Shown here one piece after another: positions 25,464 to 35,073 of a stretch of 64,000 nucleotides of DNA; the first letter of the stretch is position 1, and each line of letters starts with the position of its first letter. The position numbers and the translations under genes are program-made. Source of the DNA: Xylophilus ampelinus (GTDB taxonomy: Bacteria; Pseudomonadota; Gammaproteobacteria; Burkholderiales; Burkholderiaceae_C); contig NZ_CABFMN010000022.1 in NCBI RefSeq assembly GCF_901875635.1, positions 45,838 to 109,837 of the forward strand. The letters are read 5' to 3'. Under the pieces are notes generated by a model. The model saw only the letters and a program-made list of their open reading frames with translations, was not told the origin of the DNA and ran no database searches.

Positions 25464-27430
25464 GCCGCGCGCAGTTCGCCGCGGGGTGCGCCGGGCACGG
25501 CGGGCGGGATCGGCTCCTGGCTGGTCAGCAGGGCGGTGAGTTCCTGCAGGCGCTCGTCGAGCAGATGCAGCTCCTGCTCCTGCGCGCGGATCTCGCCCAG
25601 CCGCTCGTCCAGGCCGCCGGCGGCGTTCTGGATGCGCTCCACCGATTCGATGCGGCGCACGAAGTTGCGGCGGCGCTCCTTGAGCTGGGCATCGAGCTGC
25701 GCACCGGCTGCCTTGCTCCAGCGCTCCACTTCGGTCATTGCGGCCTCGTTCACGGTGCGCACCCGGCTGCCGAGCGCACGGACCAGCCGGTCGCAGAAGT
25801 CGCCCTGCGCGAGCTTGAACAGGTTGCCCACGCCCAGGTAGTGGAGGTGGCTGCGCTCGATGCCGTCGAGTTCGTTGACGAACGCCGACAGGTCGGGCTC
25901 CGCAGGCGCCTGGAGCGAGAAGCCATGCTCGGCATTGAGCTGGCGGAAAGTGGCGTGCAGCATCGCCTGGATCTCACTCGTGGTGGCCTGCACCTCGCGC
26001 AGGTTGCCGCGCAGCACATCGAAGGTGGCGCCGTACACCTTGCGCACGCTGAGTTTGATGCCGGGACGCTTGAGCGTGCCGGCCAGCCGGGCGAGGTCGG
26101 ATTTGAGCGCGGTGCTGCCGAGCACGGCGTACACCTCGCGCAGCAGCTTGCCCTGCACCGAGCGCAGGGCCAGGATCCGCGTGTTGCTGGACTCGAACTC
26201 GGACTGTTCCTGCTCGATGCGCGAGCGCATGTGGCGGATCACCGAGCTGTTCTTGCCCCGCAGCCCCTGCAGTTCGAGCGCCTGCTCCGACAGGTCGCGC
26301 TCGCGCACGCTGAGGATGCGCGACGCCTCGGCACGTAGTGCGGACACGCCGGCTTCGACCGCCAGCCGCAGCATCGTCTCGCGACGGCCCAGCAGGCCAT
26401 CGCCCAACGTGGCCTCGAGCGCCGGCAGGCGGCTGCCCTGCAGCAGCGCGGCGTCCTTGGCGATCTTGGCCTGCAGCCCCTTCTGCGCCGATACCGGCAG
26501 CACGCGCTCGCGCGGCACGCCCAGCGTGTCGGCCGAGAGGATGCACTGGCGCTCGATCTGCGCGTCGATCTGGCCCGGCGCGCTGAGCGTGTCCCAGAGC
26601 GTATCGATCTTGTTGAGCACGACGATGCGGGTCTCGCCCGGGTCGCCCTCGGTCACGAGGTGCTCGCGCCAGATCGCCAGGTCGGAACGCGTCACGCCCG
26701 TGTCGGCACCCAGGATGAACACCACCGCATGGGCCTGCGGAATCAGGCTGACGGTCAGCTCGGGCTCGGCACCGATGGCGTTGAGCCCCGGCGTGTCGAG
26801 AATGACCAGGCCCTGCTCCAGCAGTGGATGCGGCATGTTCAGCAGCGCATGGCGCCAGCGCGGGACTTCGACGCGGCCCTCGGCGTCGACCATGGGGTTG
26901 TCCTGCGGCGTCTCGTCGTTCCAGAAGCCGAGGGCACGAGCCCGCTCGACCGGCACCCAGTCCACCTCGGCCACCTTGTGCATGGCGGCGGAGAGCGATT
27001 CGGCGTCCTGCACGTCGACCGGCACCTCGGTCCAGCGTTCGGCCTCGTCGCGCCAATGGGTCAGCGAATGCGGCTCGAGCCGCGTCTCGATGGGCAGCAG
27101 ACGCAGGCCCGGCAGATACGCGGCGTCGTAGCCCAGCTCGGTCGGGCACATCGTCGTGCGCCCGGCACTCGCCGGCATGATGCGGCGGCCGTAGCCGGCA
27201 AAGAAGATGGCGTTGATGAGCTCGGACTTGCCGCGCGAAAACTCGGCGACGAAGGCGACCATCACCTTGCTGGTGCGCATCTGCGCCTCGAGCTCGCGCA
27301 TGCGATCGGACACCGAATGGTCCATCAGGTCGTTCTCGCGCAGCCAACTCGCCAGCCACTTGAGCCGGTGCGCGAAGTTGCGCCGCCAGGCACCGTGCTG
27401 GTCGAATTGCTGGTTGAAGGATCGGCTCAA
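25460..27430 (-). CDS. Dynamin-like GTPase
   Basis: A 656-residue bacterial dynamin-family protein. GTPase motifs are the P-loop AEFSRGKS at 62-69, switch Thr in RTTMCPTE near 91-98, DTPG at 212-215 and NKID at 273-276. The region from about 350 to the end is mostly helical with coiled-coil stretches, as expected for the stalk. No transmembrane pair is obvious, so membrane contact would be peripheral. Bacterial dynamins remodel or protect membranes; this one's role is unknown. The start is a TTG without a good ribosome site, so the N-terminus is uncertain. It is coupled to mutY by a 4-nt overlap. Confidence 0.8.
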   Translation of the reverse strand: MSRSFNQQFDQHGAWRRNFAHRLKWLASWLRENDLMDHSVSDRMRELEAQMRTSKVMVAFVAEFSRGKSELINAIFFAGYGRRIMPASAGRTTMCPTELGYDAAYLPGLRLLPIETRLEPHSLTHWRDEAERWTEVPVDVQDAESLSAAMHKVAEVDWVPVERARALGFWNDETPQDNPMVDAEGRVEVPRWRHALLNMPHPLLEQGLVILDTPGLNAIGAEPELTVSLIPQAHAVVFILGADTGVTRSDLAIWREHLVTEGDPGETRIVVLNKIDTLWDTLSAPGQIDAQIERQCILSADTLGVPRERVLPVSAQKGLQAKIAKDAALLQGSRLPALEATLGDGLLGRRETMLRLAVEAGVSALRAEASRILSVRERDLSEQALELQGLRGKNSSVIRHMRSRIEQEQSEFESSNTRILALRSVQGKLLREVYAVLGSTALKSDLARLAGTLKRPGIKLSVRKVYGATFDVLRGNLREVQATTSEIQAMLHATFRQLNAEHGFSLQAPAEPDLSAFVNELDGIERSHLHYLGVGNLFKLAQGDFCDRLVRALGSRVRTVNEAAMTEVERWSKAAGAQLDAQLKERRRNFVRRIESVERIQNAAGGLDERLGEIRAQEQELHLLDERLQELTALLTSQEPIPPAVPGAPRGELRAA

Positions 27431-27523
27431 GGCGGCGGCTCGCTGGGGTTTACAAAATATAACATTGCCACTCTGCGAGCGGCGCGGCCTTTCGGGCGCC
27501 TCGCGGCGACCGTTCGACGGGTT

Positions 27524-28339
27524 TCAGCTTTTTTGACACACGGGGCAGAAGAAGGTCGAGCGCTGGCCCTGGCGGATCTGCCGGATCGGCGTGGCGCAGA
27601 CGCGGCAGGGCTCGCCCCCCCGACCATAGACCATGGCGTCCAGCTGGAAGTAACCGGTCTGCCCGTCCACGTGAGAGAAATCGCGCAGGGTGCTGCCGCC
27701 ACGCTCCACGGCAAGCGCCAGGATCTCGCGCACCGCCGCATGCAGCCGGGCGGCCCGCGGCCGCGAGATGCGCGAGGCTGCCAGGGTCGGCCGGATGCCC
27801 GCCAGGAACAGCGCCTCCGACGCATAGATGTTGCCCACGCCCACGACGACGTCGCCGGCCAGCAGCACCTGCTTGACCGGCGCGCGGCGGCGCCGCAGCC
27901 CCGCCTGGAATTCGGCCAGGTCGAAGCTGCCATCCAGCGGCTCCATGCCCAGCCCGCCCAGCAGCTTGTGGGCGAGCGGCGAATCCTCGGCCTCCACATA
28001 GACCACAGCGCCGAATCGGCGTGGATCGTTGAGCCGCAGCATGCCCTGCGTCGTGACAAGGTCGAAGTGGTCGTGCACCTGCGCTGGCGGCAGATCGGCA
28101 CCGAAGCGCAGGCTGCCCGACATGCCCAGGTGCAGCAGCAGCAGGCCGCGGTCGAGGTCGATGAGCAGGTACTTGCCGCGCCGCCGCACCCCTTGGACGA
28201 CGCGGCCGACGAGCAGTTCGGGCGCCACGGCAAGCGCCCAGCGCAGCGGCTTTCCGGTGCGCACGGCGGTGATGCGGCCGCCCGCGATGCGGTCGGCAAA
28301 ACCGCGCCGCGTGACTTCGACTTCGGGGAGTTCAGGCAT
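27524..28339 (-). CDS. mutM: Formamidopyrimidine-DNA glycosylase MutM
   Basis: A 271-residue Fpg that excises 8-oxoguanine and cuts the abasic site. The catalytic PELPEVE N-terminus (Pro2, Glu3), Lys56 in RGKYLL, the NIYASEALF helix and a C-terminal zinc finger (CRVC...CPVC) are intact. Together with mutY next door it forms the oxidised-guanine repair set. Confidence 0.96.
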   Translation of the reverse strand: MPELPEVEVTRRGFADRIAGGRITAVRTGKPLRWALAVAPELLVGRVVQGVRRRGKYLLIDLDRGLLLLHLGMSGSLRFGADLPPAQVHDHFDLVTTQGMLRLNDPRRFGAVVYVEAEDSPLAHKLLGGLGMEPLDGSFDLAEFQAGLRRRRAPVKQVLLAGDVVVGVGNIYASEALFLAGIRPTLAASRISRPRAARLHAAVREILALAVERGGSTLRDFSHVDGQTGYFQLDAMVYGRGGEPCRVCATPIRQIRQGQRSTFFCPVCQKS

Positions 28340-28456
28340 GGGTCAGGGAGGCAGTGCCAGGCGTTCGGCGAGATGTGCTGCCAAGGCCCGGAAGGCCATG
28401 TTTTCAAGGAAGCCCACCGGGGCCGAAGCCTAAGACGCTTGGATTATTATGGTTCG

Positions 28457-30271
28457 ATGCACCCCACGCTCCGCCGACACCGCCTTGCGGCGGCCGCCCT
28501 CGCACTCGCCGCGCTGACCGCCCATGCGCAGTCGCCCGGCCCGGCGCCGGCGGACCCTTCGGCACCGGCGTCCACCCCCGTTCCCGCACCTGCTGCCAAG
28601 AAAACCGAGAAGCCCGAGGAGAGCACCGCGCGCCCCTCGGCGATGACCGCGCAACTCTTCTACGAAGTGCTGCTGGGCGAACTCAACACGCGCGCCGGCG
28701 GCGACCCGGTCGAAGGCTTCCAGCTGCTGCTCGATGCGGCGCGGCGCACCGGCGACCCCAGGCTGTTCCAGCGTGCCGTCGACGTGGCCGTGCAGGCACG
28801 CTCGCCCGAGGCCGCCCTGGTCGCAGCCCGTGCCTGGAAGCAGTCGATCCCGGACTCGCGCGACGCGCGCCGCCTCGAACTGCAGGTGCTCATCGTGCTC
28901 GGTCGCCTGAACGAGACGGTGGAGCCCCTGCGTGCCGAACTTGCCGCCACACCGGTGGTCGAGCATCCGCTGCTGATGGCGGTCATTGCGCGCAACTACA
29001 GCCGCGCCGCCGACAAGAAGCTCGCCGCATCCGTGGTCGAGCAGGCCCTGGCCGACGACCTGAAGAACCCCGCCACCGCCGGTCTTGCATGGACCACTGT
29101 CGGCCGCCTGCGCCTCGTGGCCGGCGATCCGGCCGGCGCCATGGACGCCGCCCGCCAGGGCCAGGCCGCCGATCCGGATGCCGACGGTCCCGCGGTGCTC
29201 GCGCTGGAACTGATCGATCCGGACCGGCCCGAGGCCGAAGCCATGGTCAAGCGCTACCTGGCCCTGCCCAAGGCCCTGCCCGAGGCCCGCGTGGCCTATG
29301 CACGGGTGCTGGCCGAGGGACAGCGCTATGCCGAGGCGACCACCGAGCTCGAAGCCGTCACGAAGGCCCGCCCCGACCTGCCTGACCCGTGGCTCCTGCT
29401 GGGTTCCCTGCAGGTGCAGGCGCGCCAGGACAGCGCGGCGGAGGCATCGCTGCAGCGCTACCTCGAATTGGCAAGCCAGCAACGCGACGCCGACGAGCGC
29501 ACGCGTGGCATGGCGCAGGCCTACATCCAGCTCTCGCAGCTCGCCGAGCGGCGCAAGGACTTCGCCGGTGCCGAGCGCTGGCTGTCGCGCATCGACAGCA
29601 CCGACCAGTTGGTGGCGGCGCAGACGCGCCGCGCCCTGCTCCTGGCCCGCCAGGGCAAGCTGCCGCAGGCGCGCGAACTGATCCGCAACCTGCCCGAACG
29701 CAGCGACGCCGACAAGAAGCAGAAGTTCATGGCCGAGGTGCAGTTGCTGCGCGAGGCGAAGGAGTACCAGGCCGTCTACGACATGTTGGCCAAGACCAGT
29801 GCCGCCGACCCCGCCGACAGCGACCTGATCTATGAACAGGCCATGGCCGCCGAGAAGCTCGATCGCCTCGACGAAATGGAGCGGCTGCTGCGCAAGCTGA
29901 TGGCAATGAAGCCCGACAACCAGAACGCGTACAACGCGCTGGGCTACTCGCTGGCCGATCGGAACATCCGCCTCGAGGAAGCCCGCGAATTGATCCGCAA
30001 GGCCGTCTCGCTGGCCCCGGACGATCCCTTCATCGCCGACAGCCTGGGCTGGGTCGAGTACCGCCTGGGCAACGTCGCGGAGGCGCAGCGCATCCTCGAG
30101 GCCGCCTACAAGAAGCGTCCCGACCCCGAGATCGGCGCCCACCTGGGCGAGGTGCTGTGGGCCAGCGGGCAGCGCGACCGCGCCGTGTCGGTGTGGAAAG
30201 AGGCGGTACTGGCCGATGCCGACAACCAGACCCTGCAGGAAACCCTCAAACGCCTGCGCGTGAAGCTGTGA
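28457..30271 (+). CDS. Exported tetratricopeptide-repeat protein
   Basis: A 604-residue protein with a Sec signal peptide (cut near AHAQ, residue ~25), a Pro/Ala-rich linker to about residue 50, and then TPR-like helical repeats to the end. The clearest repeats are near the C-terminus, including NALGYSLADRNIRLEEA and DSLGWVEYRLGNVAEA. It is the first gene of a TPR-lolB-ispE unit common in betaproteobacteria, with a 4-nt overlap to lolB. That position suggests an envelope role, possibly in outer-membrane assembly. TATTAT sits 6 nt before the ATG and no ribosome site is seen, suggesting a leaderless mRNA. A much longer reading of this frame upstream is antisense to mutM and was not accepted. 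Confidence 0.88.
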   Translation: MHPTLRRHRLAAAALALAALTAHAQSPGPAPADPSAPASTPVPAPAAKKTEKPEESTARPSAMTAQLFYEVLLGELNTRAGGDPVEGFQLLLDAARRTGDPRLFQRAVDVAVQARSPEAALVAARAWKQSIPDSRDARRLELQVLIVLGRLNETVEPLRAELAATPVVEHPLLMAVIARNYSRAADKKLAASVVEQALADDLKNPATAGLAWTTVGRLRLVAGDPAGAMDAARQGQAADPDADGPAVLALELIDPDRPEAEAMVKRYLALPKALPEARVAYARVLAEGQRYAEATTELEAVTKARPDLPDPWLLLGSLQVQARQDSAAEASLQRYLELASQQRDADERTRGMAQAYIQLSQLAERRKDFAGAERWLSRIDSTDQLVAAQTRRALLLARQGKLPQARELIRNLPERSDADKKQKFMAEVQLLREAKEYQAVYDMLAKTSAADPADSDLIYEQAMAAEKLDRLDEMERLLRKLMAMKPDNQNAYNALGYSLADRNIRLEEARELIRKAVSLAPDDPFIADSLGWVEYRLGNVAEAQRILEAAYKKRPDPEIGAHLGEVLWASGQRDRAVSVWKEAVLADADNQTLQETLKRLRVKL

Positions 30272-30798
30272 AGCGGCGCACGGCCCTAGCCGCCGCGGCG
30301 GCGGTTGCTCCTTTTTTGATAGCTGGTTGCGCAACACCCATGCGCCCCAGCGGCACATTTGACCCTCAAGACGGCCAATGGACGGGTCGCCTGTCGCTGC
30401 GCGTGGACAGCCAACCGGTGCAGTCCTTCGCCGCCCTGTTCGAACTGCGCGGCGCACCCGGTCGCGGCGAACTCACGCTCACCAGCCCCATCGGCAGCAC
30501 GCTGGGCGTGCTGCAATGGTCGCCGGGCGAGGCGCTGCTGCGCGACGGCCAGCGCACACAGCGCTACGACTCCATCGACACGCTGGCCGAACGCGTGACC
30601 GGTGCTGCCCTGCCGGTGGACGCGCTTTTCCAGTGGCTGGCGGGCCAGCCGGCTGCGGTGCCGGGCTGGCGCGCCGACCTGAGCCAGGTCGCCTCGGGCC
30701 GCCTGCAGGCGGTGCGCGAGTCACCGCAGCCCACGGCCGACCTGCGCGTGGTCTTCGAGGCCGTGCCGCGCGCCGGCGTCGAGAGCCGACGGCCGTGA
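30268..30798 (+). CDS. lolB: Outer-membrane lipoprotein LolB
   Basis: A 176-residue lipoprotein that receives lipoproteins from LolA and inserts them in the outer membrane. The signal peptide ends in the lipobox LIAGC (Cys21). The mature part has the W-x-G-R-L-S-L-R start and the SPIGSTLGVLQW core typical of the LolB fold. GTG start overlapping the TPR stop (GTGA); the stop overlaps the ispE GTG. The lipobox and the next ~15 residues are encoded by a degenerate copy of the dispersed repeat. Confidence 0.9.
   Translation: MKRRTALAAAAAVAPFLIAGCATPMRPSGTFDPQDGQWTGRLSLRVDSQPVQSFAALFELRGAPGRGELTLTSPIGSTLGVLQWSPGEALLRDGQRTQRYDSIDTLAERVTGAALPVDALFQWLAGQPAAVPGWRADLSQVASGRLQAVRESPQPTADLRVVFEAVPRAGVESRRP
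30310..30370 (+). repeat. Dispersed 65-bp repeat, copy C (degenerate, coding)
   Basis: Begins with a T-run and GATAGCTGGTTGCGCAA, then diverges through GCGCCCCAGCGG and ends near TTGACCCTCAA. It is in frame in lolB and supplies the lipobox. Similarity is partial, so common descent is inferred. Confidence 0.5.
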
Positions 30799-31661
30799 AC
30801 GCCCTGTACGACCTGCCGGCGCCGGCCAAGCTCAACCTCTTCCTGCACATCACCGGCCGCCGCGACGATGGCTACCACCTGCTGCAGTCGGTGTTCATGC
30901 TGATCGACTGGAGCGACGTCCTGCACGTCGAGCTGCGGCGTGACGGGCAGCTCACGCGCGAGGACCTGACCACGCCGCTGCCGGCGGACGACCTCGTCCT
31001 GCGCGCCGCGCGGGCGCTGCAGGCCTTCGCCGCCCCGGGCCAGGGTGCGCACATCGGGGTGGCCAAGCACGTGCCGGCGCAGGCCGGAATGGGCGGTGGC
31101 TCCTCCGACGCGGCCACTTGCCTGCTGGCGCTCAATCGGCTGTGGGGCCTGGGCATGCCGCTGCAGCGGCTCGAACGCATCGGCCTCACGCTGGGTGCCG
31201 ACGTGCCCTTCTTCCTGCGCGGGCACAACGCCTGGGTCGAGGGCATCGGCGAGGAGATCACGCCGGTGGCCCTGCCCAGCGGCCGCTTCGCGGTGCTCAA
31301 ACCGACAGCCGGGCTGGACACGCGTCTCATTTTTGCCGCCGAAGACCTTCAGCGCGCAACAAGTCCTGCTATACTCTCTGGCTTTGCTGCAAACGATGCA
31401 GCCGAAATCTTCAGATTCGGCCACAACGACTTGCAGCCGGTCGCCCAGAGGCTCTGCCCCGAGGTGCGCCAGGCCATCGAGTGGCTCGGCAGCCAGGGAC
31501 TGGAAGCACGGATGACCGGGTCCGGCAGCGCGGTGTTCGCGCCGCTGGAACAGAGGGACAATGCGCCGCACGGCCCGTTGCTCGACGACCCGCCCCCGGG
31601 TTGGCAGCTTCGGCAGTGCAGCAATCTGGCAGTCCATCCTCTCGCAGGCTGGGCGGTCTAG
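30795..31661 (+). CDS. ispE: 4-diphosphocytidyl-2-C-methyl-D-erythritol kinase
   Basis: A 288-residue GHMP kinase of the MEP isoprenoid pathway. PAPAKLNLFL, the phosphate-binding QAGMGGGSSDAA and MTGSGSAVFA motifs are clear. The GTG start overlaps lolB (GTGA). Codons around 31350-31410 (SPAILSGFAAND) are unusually AT-rich and include a TGCTATACT extended -10, perhaps a promoter for the tRNA-Gln/prs unit. About 70 nt separate it from tRNA-Gln. Confidence 0.95.
   Translation: MNALYDLPAPAKLNLFLHITGRRDDGYHLLQSVFMLIDWSDVLHVELRRDGQLTREDLTTPLPADDLVLRAARALQAFAAPGQGAHIGVAKHVPAQAGMGGGSSDAATCLLALNRLWGLGMPLQRLERIGLTLGADVPFFLRGHNAWVEGIGEEITPVALPSGRFAVLKPTAGLDTRLIFAAEDLQRATSPAILSGFAANDAAEIFRFGHNDLQPVAQRLCPEVRQAIEWLGSQGLEARMTGSGSAVFAPLEQRDNAPHGPLLDDPPPGWQLRQCSNLAVHPLAGWAV
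31367..31375 (+). promoter_or_regulatory. Candidate extended -10 promoter inside ispE
   Basis: TGCTATACT in an AT-rich, rare-codon patch of ispE, about 360 nt upstream of tRNA-Gln. It reads toward tRNA-Gln and prs. A convincing -35 box is not seen; extended -10 promoters can do without. Confidence 0.35.
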
Positions 31662-31733
31662 AAAAAGCCAGTCGCCGAAAGGTGGCTGGGTGCGACATTC
31701 ATCGGTGGGTGGTCTTTGACCACTCTCCTGTGT

Positions 31734-31810
31734 AGGGGAGTCGCCAAGCTGGTTAAGGCACCGGATTTTGATTCCGGCATGCAAAGGTTCGAATCCTTTC
31801 TCCCCTGCCA
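31734..31810 (+). tRNA. tRNA-Gln (UUG)
   Basis: A 77-nt tRNA with encoded CCA. Acceptor AGGGGAG/CTCCCCT, anticodon loop TTTTGAT (anticodon TTG), and GTTCGAATC T-loop. It sits between ispE and prs, a standard order in betaproteobacteria. Confidence 0.95.
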
Positions 31811-31894
31811 AACTCTTTCCACGACAAAGAACGGCGCCGCGCCGCAAGGTGCGGGCCTTCAAGGCCCAATCGCTCAGACCGCCGGGAAACACGC

Positions 31895-32869
31895 ATGCAG
31901 GCGCATCACCCTGACTTCATGGTTTTCACCGGCAACGCCAATCCCGGCCTCGCGGCCGAGATCGCGCAGCACCTGGGCACCACGCTGGGCGCCGCCCGCG
32001 TCGGCCGGTTCTCCGACGGCGAAGTCACCGTCGAGATCAACCAGAACGTCCGTGCCCGCGACGTCTTCGTCGTCCAGTCGACCTGCGCGCCCACGAACGA
32101 GAACCTGATGGAACTGCTGATCATGGTCGACGCGCTCAAGCGCGCCTCGGCCGAGCGGATCAGCGCCGTCATCCCCTACTTCGGCTATGCCCGCCAGGAC
32201 CGCCGCCCACGCTCCAGCCGCGTTCCGATCTCGGCCAAGGTGGTTGCCAACCTGCTGCAGACCGTCGGCGTCGACCGCGTCCTCACGATGGACCTGCACG
32301 CCGACCAGATCCAGGGCTTCTTCGACATCCCGGTCGACAACATCTACGCCTCGCCGGTGCTGCTGGGCGACCTGCGCGCCAAGAACTACGAAGACCTGAT
32401 CGTGGTCTCGCCCGACGTCGGCGGCGTGGTCCGTGCGCGCGCGCTGGCCAAGCAGCTCAACTGCGACCTCGCCATCATCGACAAGCGCCGCCCCAAGGCG
32501 AACGTGAGCGAGGTGATGAACGTCATCGGCGAGATCGAAGGCCGCAACTGCGTGATCATGGACGACATGATCGACACCGCCGGCACGCTGGTGAAGGCGG
32601 CCGAGGTGCTCAAGGAGCGCGGCGCCAAGAGCGTGTACGCGTACTGCACGCACCCCGTGTTCTCGGGCCCGGCCATGGAGCGCATCGCCCAGGGCACCGC
32701 GCTCGACGAGGTCTGCGTGACGAACACGATCCCGCTGTCCGATGCCGCACTGGGCTGCAGCAAGATCCGCCAGCTGTCCGTGGCGCCGCTGTTCGCCGAG
32801 ACGATCCAGCGGATCGCCAAGGGCGAGTCGGTGATGAGCCTGTTCTCGGACCAGGAAAATTTGTTCTGA
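31895..32869 (+). CDS. prs: Ribose-phosphate pyrophosphokinase
   Basis: A 324-residue PRPP synthase feeding nucleotide, His and Trp synthesis. The [11 protein letters not shown] start, [11 protein letters not shown] catalytic loop, [13 protein letters not shown] and the PRPP-binding DDMIDTAGT are all present. Length is as expected. The stop codon is the first part of a perfect hairpin. Confidence 0.97.
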   Translation: MQAHHPDFMVFTGNANPGLAAEIAQHLGTTLGAARVGRFSDGEVTVEINQNVRARDVFVVQSTCAPTNENLMELLIMVDALKRASAERISAVIPYFGYARQDRRPRSSRVPISAKVVANLLQTVGVDRVLTMDLHADQIQGFFDIPVDNIYASPVLLGDLRAKNYEDLIVVSPDVGGVVRARALAKQLNCDLAIIDKRRPKANVSEVMNVIGEIEGRNCVIMDDMIDTAGTLVKAAEVLKERGAKSVYAYCTHPVFSGPAMERIAQGTALDEVCVTNTIPLSDAALGCSKIRQLSVAPLFAETIQRIAKGESVMSLFSDQENLF

Positions 32870-32888
32870 AGAACGCTTTGCGTTCTTC
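32868..32888 (+). other. Perfect hairpin overlapping the prs stop codon
   Basis: A 9-bp perfect stem GAAGAACGC/GCGTTCTTC with a TTT loop begins inside the TGA of prs. There is no T-run behind it, so it is more likely an mRNA-stability or processing structure than a terminator. Confidence 0.6.
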
Positions 32889-32927
32889 AGGAAATTGAAG
32901 GAGCGGCCTGCGCCGCACCTTCTTCGT

Positions 32928-32946
32928 GCCCCCTTCGGGGCTTTTT
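32928..32946 (+). terminator. Terminator/attenuator between prs and rplY
   Basis: Stem GCCCC/GGGGC with a CTTC loop followed by TTTTT. It lies 48 nt before rplY, so rplY is either read through or has its own promoter. Confidence 0.6.
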
Positions 32947-32993
32947 GAAACGGAGCCAGGCTGGTCGCGGCCGGTTCCATCTGGAGAATCGAT

Positions 32994-33632
32994 ATGAAAT
33001 TCGTCGCTTTCGAGCGCGCCAAGCAGGGTACGGGTGCGAGCCGCCGTCTGCGCAATGCCGGCAAGACGCCCGGCATCGTCTACGGTGGTGATGGCCAACC
33101 CCAACTGATCGAACTCGATCACAACGCCCTGTGGCACGCCCTCAAGAAGGAAGCCTTCCACTCCTCCATCCTCGAGATGGAAGTGGGCGGCAGCGTGAGC
33201 AAGGTCCTGCTGCGCGATGTGCAGTACCACCCCTTCAAGCAGCTGGTGCAGCACATCGACTTCCAGCGCGTCGACGCCCGCACCCGCCTGACCGTGAAGG
33301 TGCCGCTGCACTTCAAGGGCGAGGAAGAGTCCGAAGCCGTCAAGCTGCACCAGAACCTGGTCAACCACGTGATGACCGAAATCCAGATCAGCGTGCTGCC
33401 GGCCGACCTGCCCGAGTTCATCGAGGTCGACCTGTCTGGCCTGACCAACGCCGCCACGGTGCACGTGAGCGACCTGAAGCTGCCCAAGGGCGCCAAGGTC
33501 ATCCTGCACGGCAAGCCGAACCCCGTCGTGGTGTCGGCCGTGGCCCCGGCTGCCGAGGAAGAACCCGCACCGGCGGATGCCACTGCGGCTGCGCCCGCGC
33601 CGGCGCCTGCCAAGGGCGGCAAGAAGAAGTAA
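32994..33632 (+). CDS. rplY: 50S ribosomal protein L25 (CTC type)
   Basis: A 212-residue long-form L25 that binds 5S rRNA. The N-terminal L25 domain ([19 protein letters not shown]) is followed by the beta-rich CTC domain and an Ala/Pro tail ending in GGKKK. Good ribosome site (CTGGAGA). The prs-rplY-pth order is conserved, here interrupted by two lipoprotein genes on the other strand. Confidence 0.95.
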   Translation: MKFVAFERAKQGTGASRRLRNAGKTPGIVYGGDGQPQLIELDHNALWHALKKEAFHSSILEMEVGGSVSKVLLRDVQYHPFKQLVQHIDFQRVDARTRLTVKVPLHFKGEEESEAVKLHQNLVNHVMTEIQISVLPADLPEFIEVDLSGLTNAATVHVSDLKLPKGAKVILHGKPNPVVVSAVAPAAEEEPAPADATAAAPAPAPAKGGKKK

Positions 33633-33673
33633 GCCGTTTCTCCAGCGGCCGGATCGCCGGCCGCATGAGACGC

Positions 33674-33705
33674 AGAAAGCGCCCGAGTGGCGCTTTCTTT
33701 TTTTC
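33674..33705 (+). terminator. Intrinsic terminator after rplY
   Basis: A 10-bp stem AGAAAGCGCC/GGCGCTTTCT with a 5-nt loop, followed by a run of seven T. It may also serve the lipoprotein gene converging from the other side. Confidence 0.85.
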
Positions 33706-33716
33706 CGGGCGAAGCC

Positions 33717-34304
33717 TCAGGGCTTCATCGCCTTCCGGAAGTCCTCGTCCGTCAGCAGACGCGCCACCAGGCGGCGGTAAAGCGCTGCATAGTGATTGGC
33801 AGCATCGGGGATGGCAACAGCACCGACGAAGCTCGACGGCCAGCTGTCCCGCTCCACGAGTTGCTTGCGGTAGATGACGGCATCGTTGCGATACACGACG
33901 AACCAGGCACCCACGCTGGCGGTGCCCGACGAAGTGCCGGCCTCGACTTCACTGCGTGTCAGCTGCCCGCTGATGCGCGTCGCAGCGTTTGCATCCAAGA
34001 GTCCGGCGGCGCGCAGTTCGGCCGCCAGGGTTTCTTGCAGGTACTTGGCGAAGGAACTGTCGTAGGGCGAAAAGAAGCGGTTGCTTCGGATGCTGACCGC
34101 CTCGTCCACGCTGCGCGGTACACCGTCGGCGAGCACGAAAGCCCCAACAGCCACTGGCGGCATGCCCGAGGCCTTAGCGGCCTGAATGTTCTCAACGCTG
34201 GGATTGACTGCACCCAGCTTGACCTGCGCGCAGCCTGTGAGCAGCAGCACAGCGGCCGCAGCGGCCATCGCCGCGGAGCGGCAAACGCATTGCTTGAGGG
34301 TCAT
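33717..34304 (-). CDS. Putative lipoprotein, 195 aa
   Basis: A signal peptide with lipobox LLTGC (Cys25) and a mature part I do not assign to a named family. It looks like the small envelope lipoproteins that vary in charge and carry a conserved [16 protein letters not shown] helix and an [12 protein letters not shown] strand. It is second in a two-gene unit, 10 nt after another lipoprotein gene. No function can be stated. Confidence 0.8.
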   Translation of the reverse strand: MTLKQCVCRSAAMAAAAAVLLLTGCAQVKLGAVNPSVENIQAAKASGMPPVAVGAFVLADGVPRSVDEAVSIRSNRFFSPYDSSFAKYLQETLAAELRAAGLLDANAATRISGQLTRSEVEAGTSSGTASVGAWFVVYRNDAVIYRKQLVERDSWPSSFVGAVAIPDAANHYAALYRRLVARLLTDEDFRKAMKP

Positions 34305-34314
34305 GGCCAGCCTG

Positions 34315-34938
34315 TCAGCGGAACGCCGGATCGTGAGACAGATCGTTCAAGGCCGTGCTCAGCAACTGCTTCGTCATGAGCGTGACGGCTTCCTCGATGT
34401 CCTTGGCCTTCACCGCGTTGCCTGGCGACGCGCTCGCTCCTACGGTGGTATGGATGACATGGCGGGCGGTCTTCACGACGGGCTCGCCACTGCCAGGCAT
34501 GTACTTGACAGTACACACATAGCCGTCAGATACCTGAGAGCCGGCAAGGCCGAATGTCAGACCCGTCACGAAGCCCTTGCTGAAGGCGTCGTCGCTCATC
34601 GGCACGTTGTTGATCGTGACCGACAGCAGGGCACCGCCGGGCACGGCGGTGTCCTGCACGCTGGAGAACAGCCCGCTGCCTTTGACCTGCTCGCTCACCC
34701 GCGGTTTGAGGTGATCGGTGGCCCTGCTGTTGGGCGCGCCCTTGGTTTCGAACTGAAAAACCAATTGGACCGGTGCCGGCGACGCCGGCCTCTGGAACTC
34801 GGAGGTGCGATCTCGGGTCGCCGCATCGACATAGTGCGATGCACATCCGCCGGTGAAGACGAGAACCGCCGCTGCCGCTACAGCGGCAATCAGTCGGGTG
34901 AAAGACAGGCGCACCGACGCGCCGGGGGAAATGGACAT
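34315..34938 (-). CDS. Putative lipoprotein, 207 aa
   Basis: A signal peptide ending VFTGGC (Cys32; Thr at -3 is not ideal for a lipobox), then an unassigned mature domain with a Gly-rich stretch ([20 protein letters not shown]). It is first in a two-gene unit with the lipoprotein at 33717-34304, and both are inserted between rplY and pth on the opposite strand. Confidence 0.8.
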   Translation of the reverse strand: MSISPGASVRLSFTRLIAAVAAAAVLVFTGGCASHYVDAATRDRTSEFQRPASPAPVQLVFQFETKGAPNSRATDHLKPRVSEQVKGSGLFSSVQDTAVPGGALLSVTINNVPMSDDAFSKGFVTGLTFGLAGSQVSDGYVCTVKYMPGSGEPVVKTARHVIHTTVGASASPGNAVKAKDIEEAVTLMTKQLLSTALNDLSHDPAFR

Positions 34939-35073
34939 GCTCTTCTCCTGCTGTTGCCATGTTGTTCGGTTGCCGCCGCGTTGGCGGCGCGGCGGCGGGC
35001 GAGCCTAGCAGGAGCGCAGATGTGCGGCGTGTCGGTGCAGAGGGCACGCTGGCCTTGCCGTGATAATTTGCCC

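Noticed and set aside
26660..28456. A very long plus-strand open frame reading through dynamin and mutM into the TPR gene.
   Set aside because: Upstream of 28457 it is antisense to two well-supported genes and has no family features; the TPR protein's signal peptide starts at 28457.
31662..31733. TTGACC just upstream of tRNA-Gln as a -35 box.
   Set aside because: A matching -10 would fall inside the tRNA gene itself.
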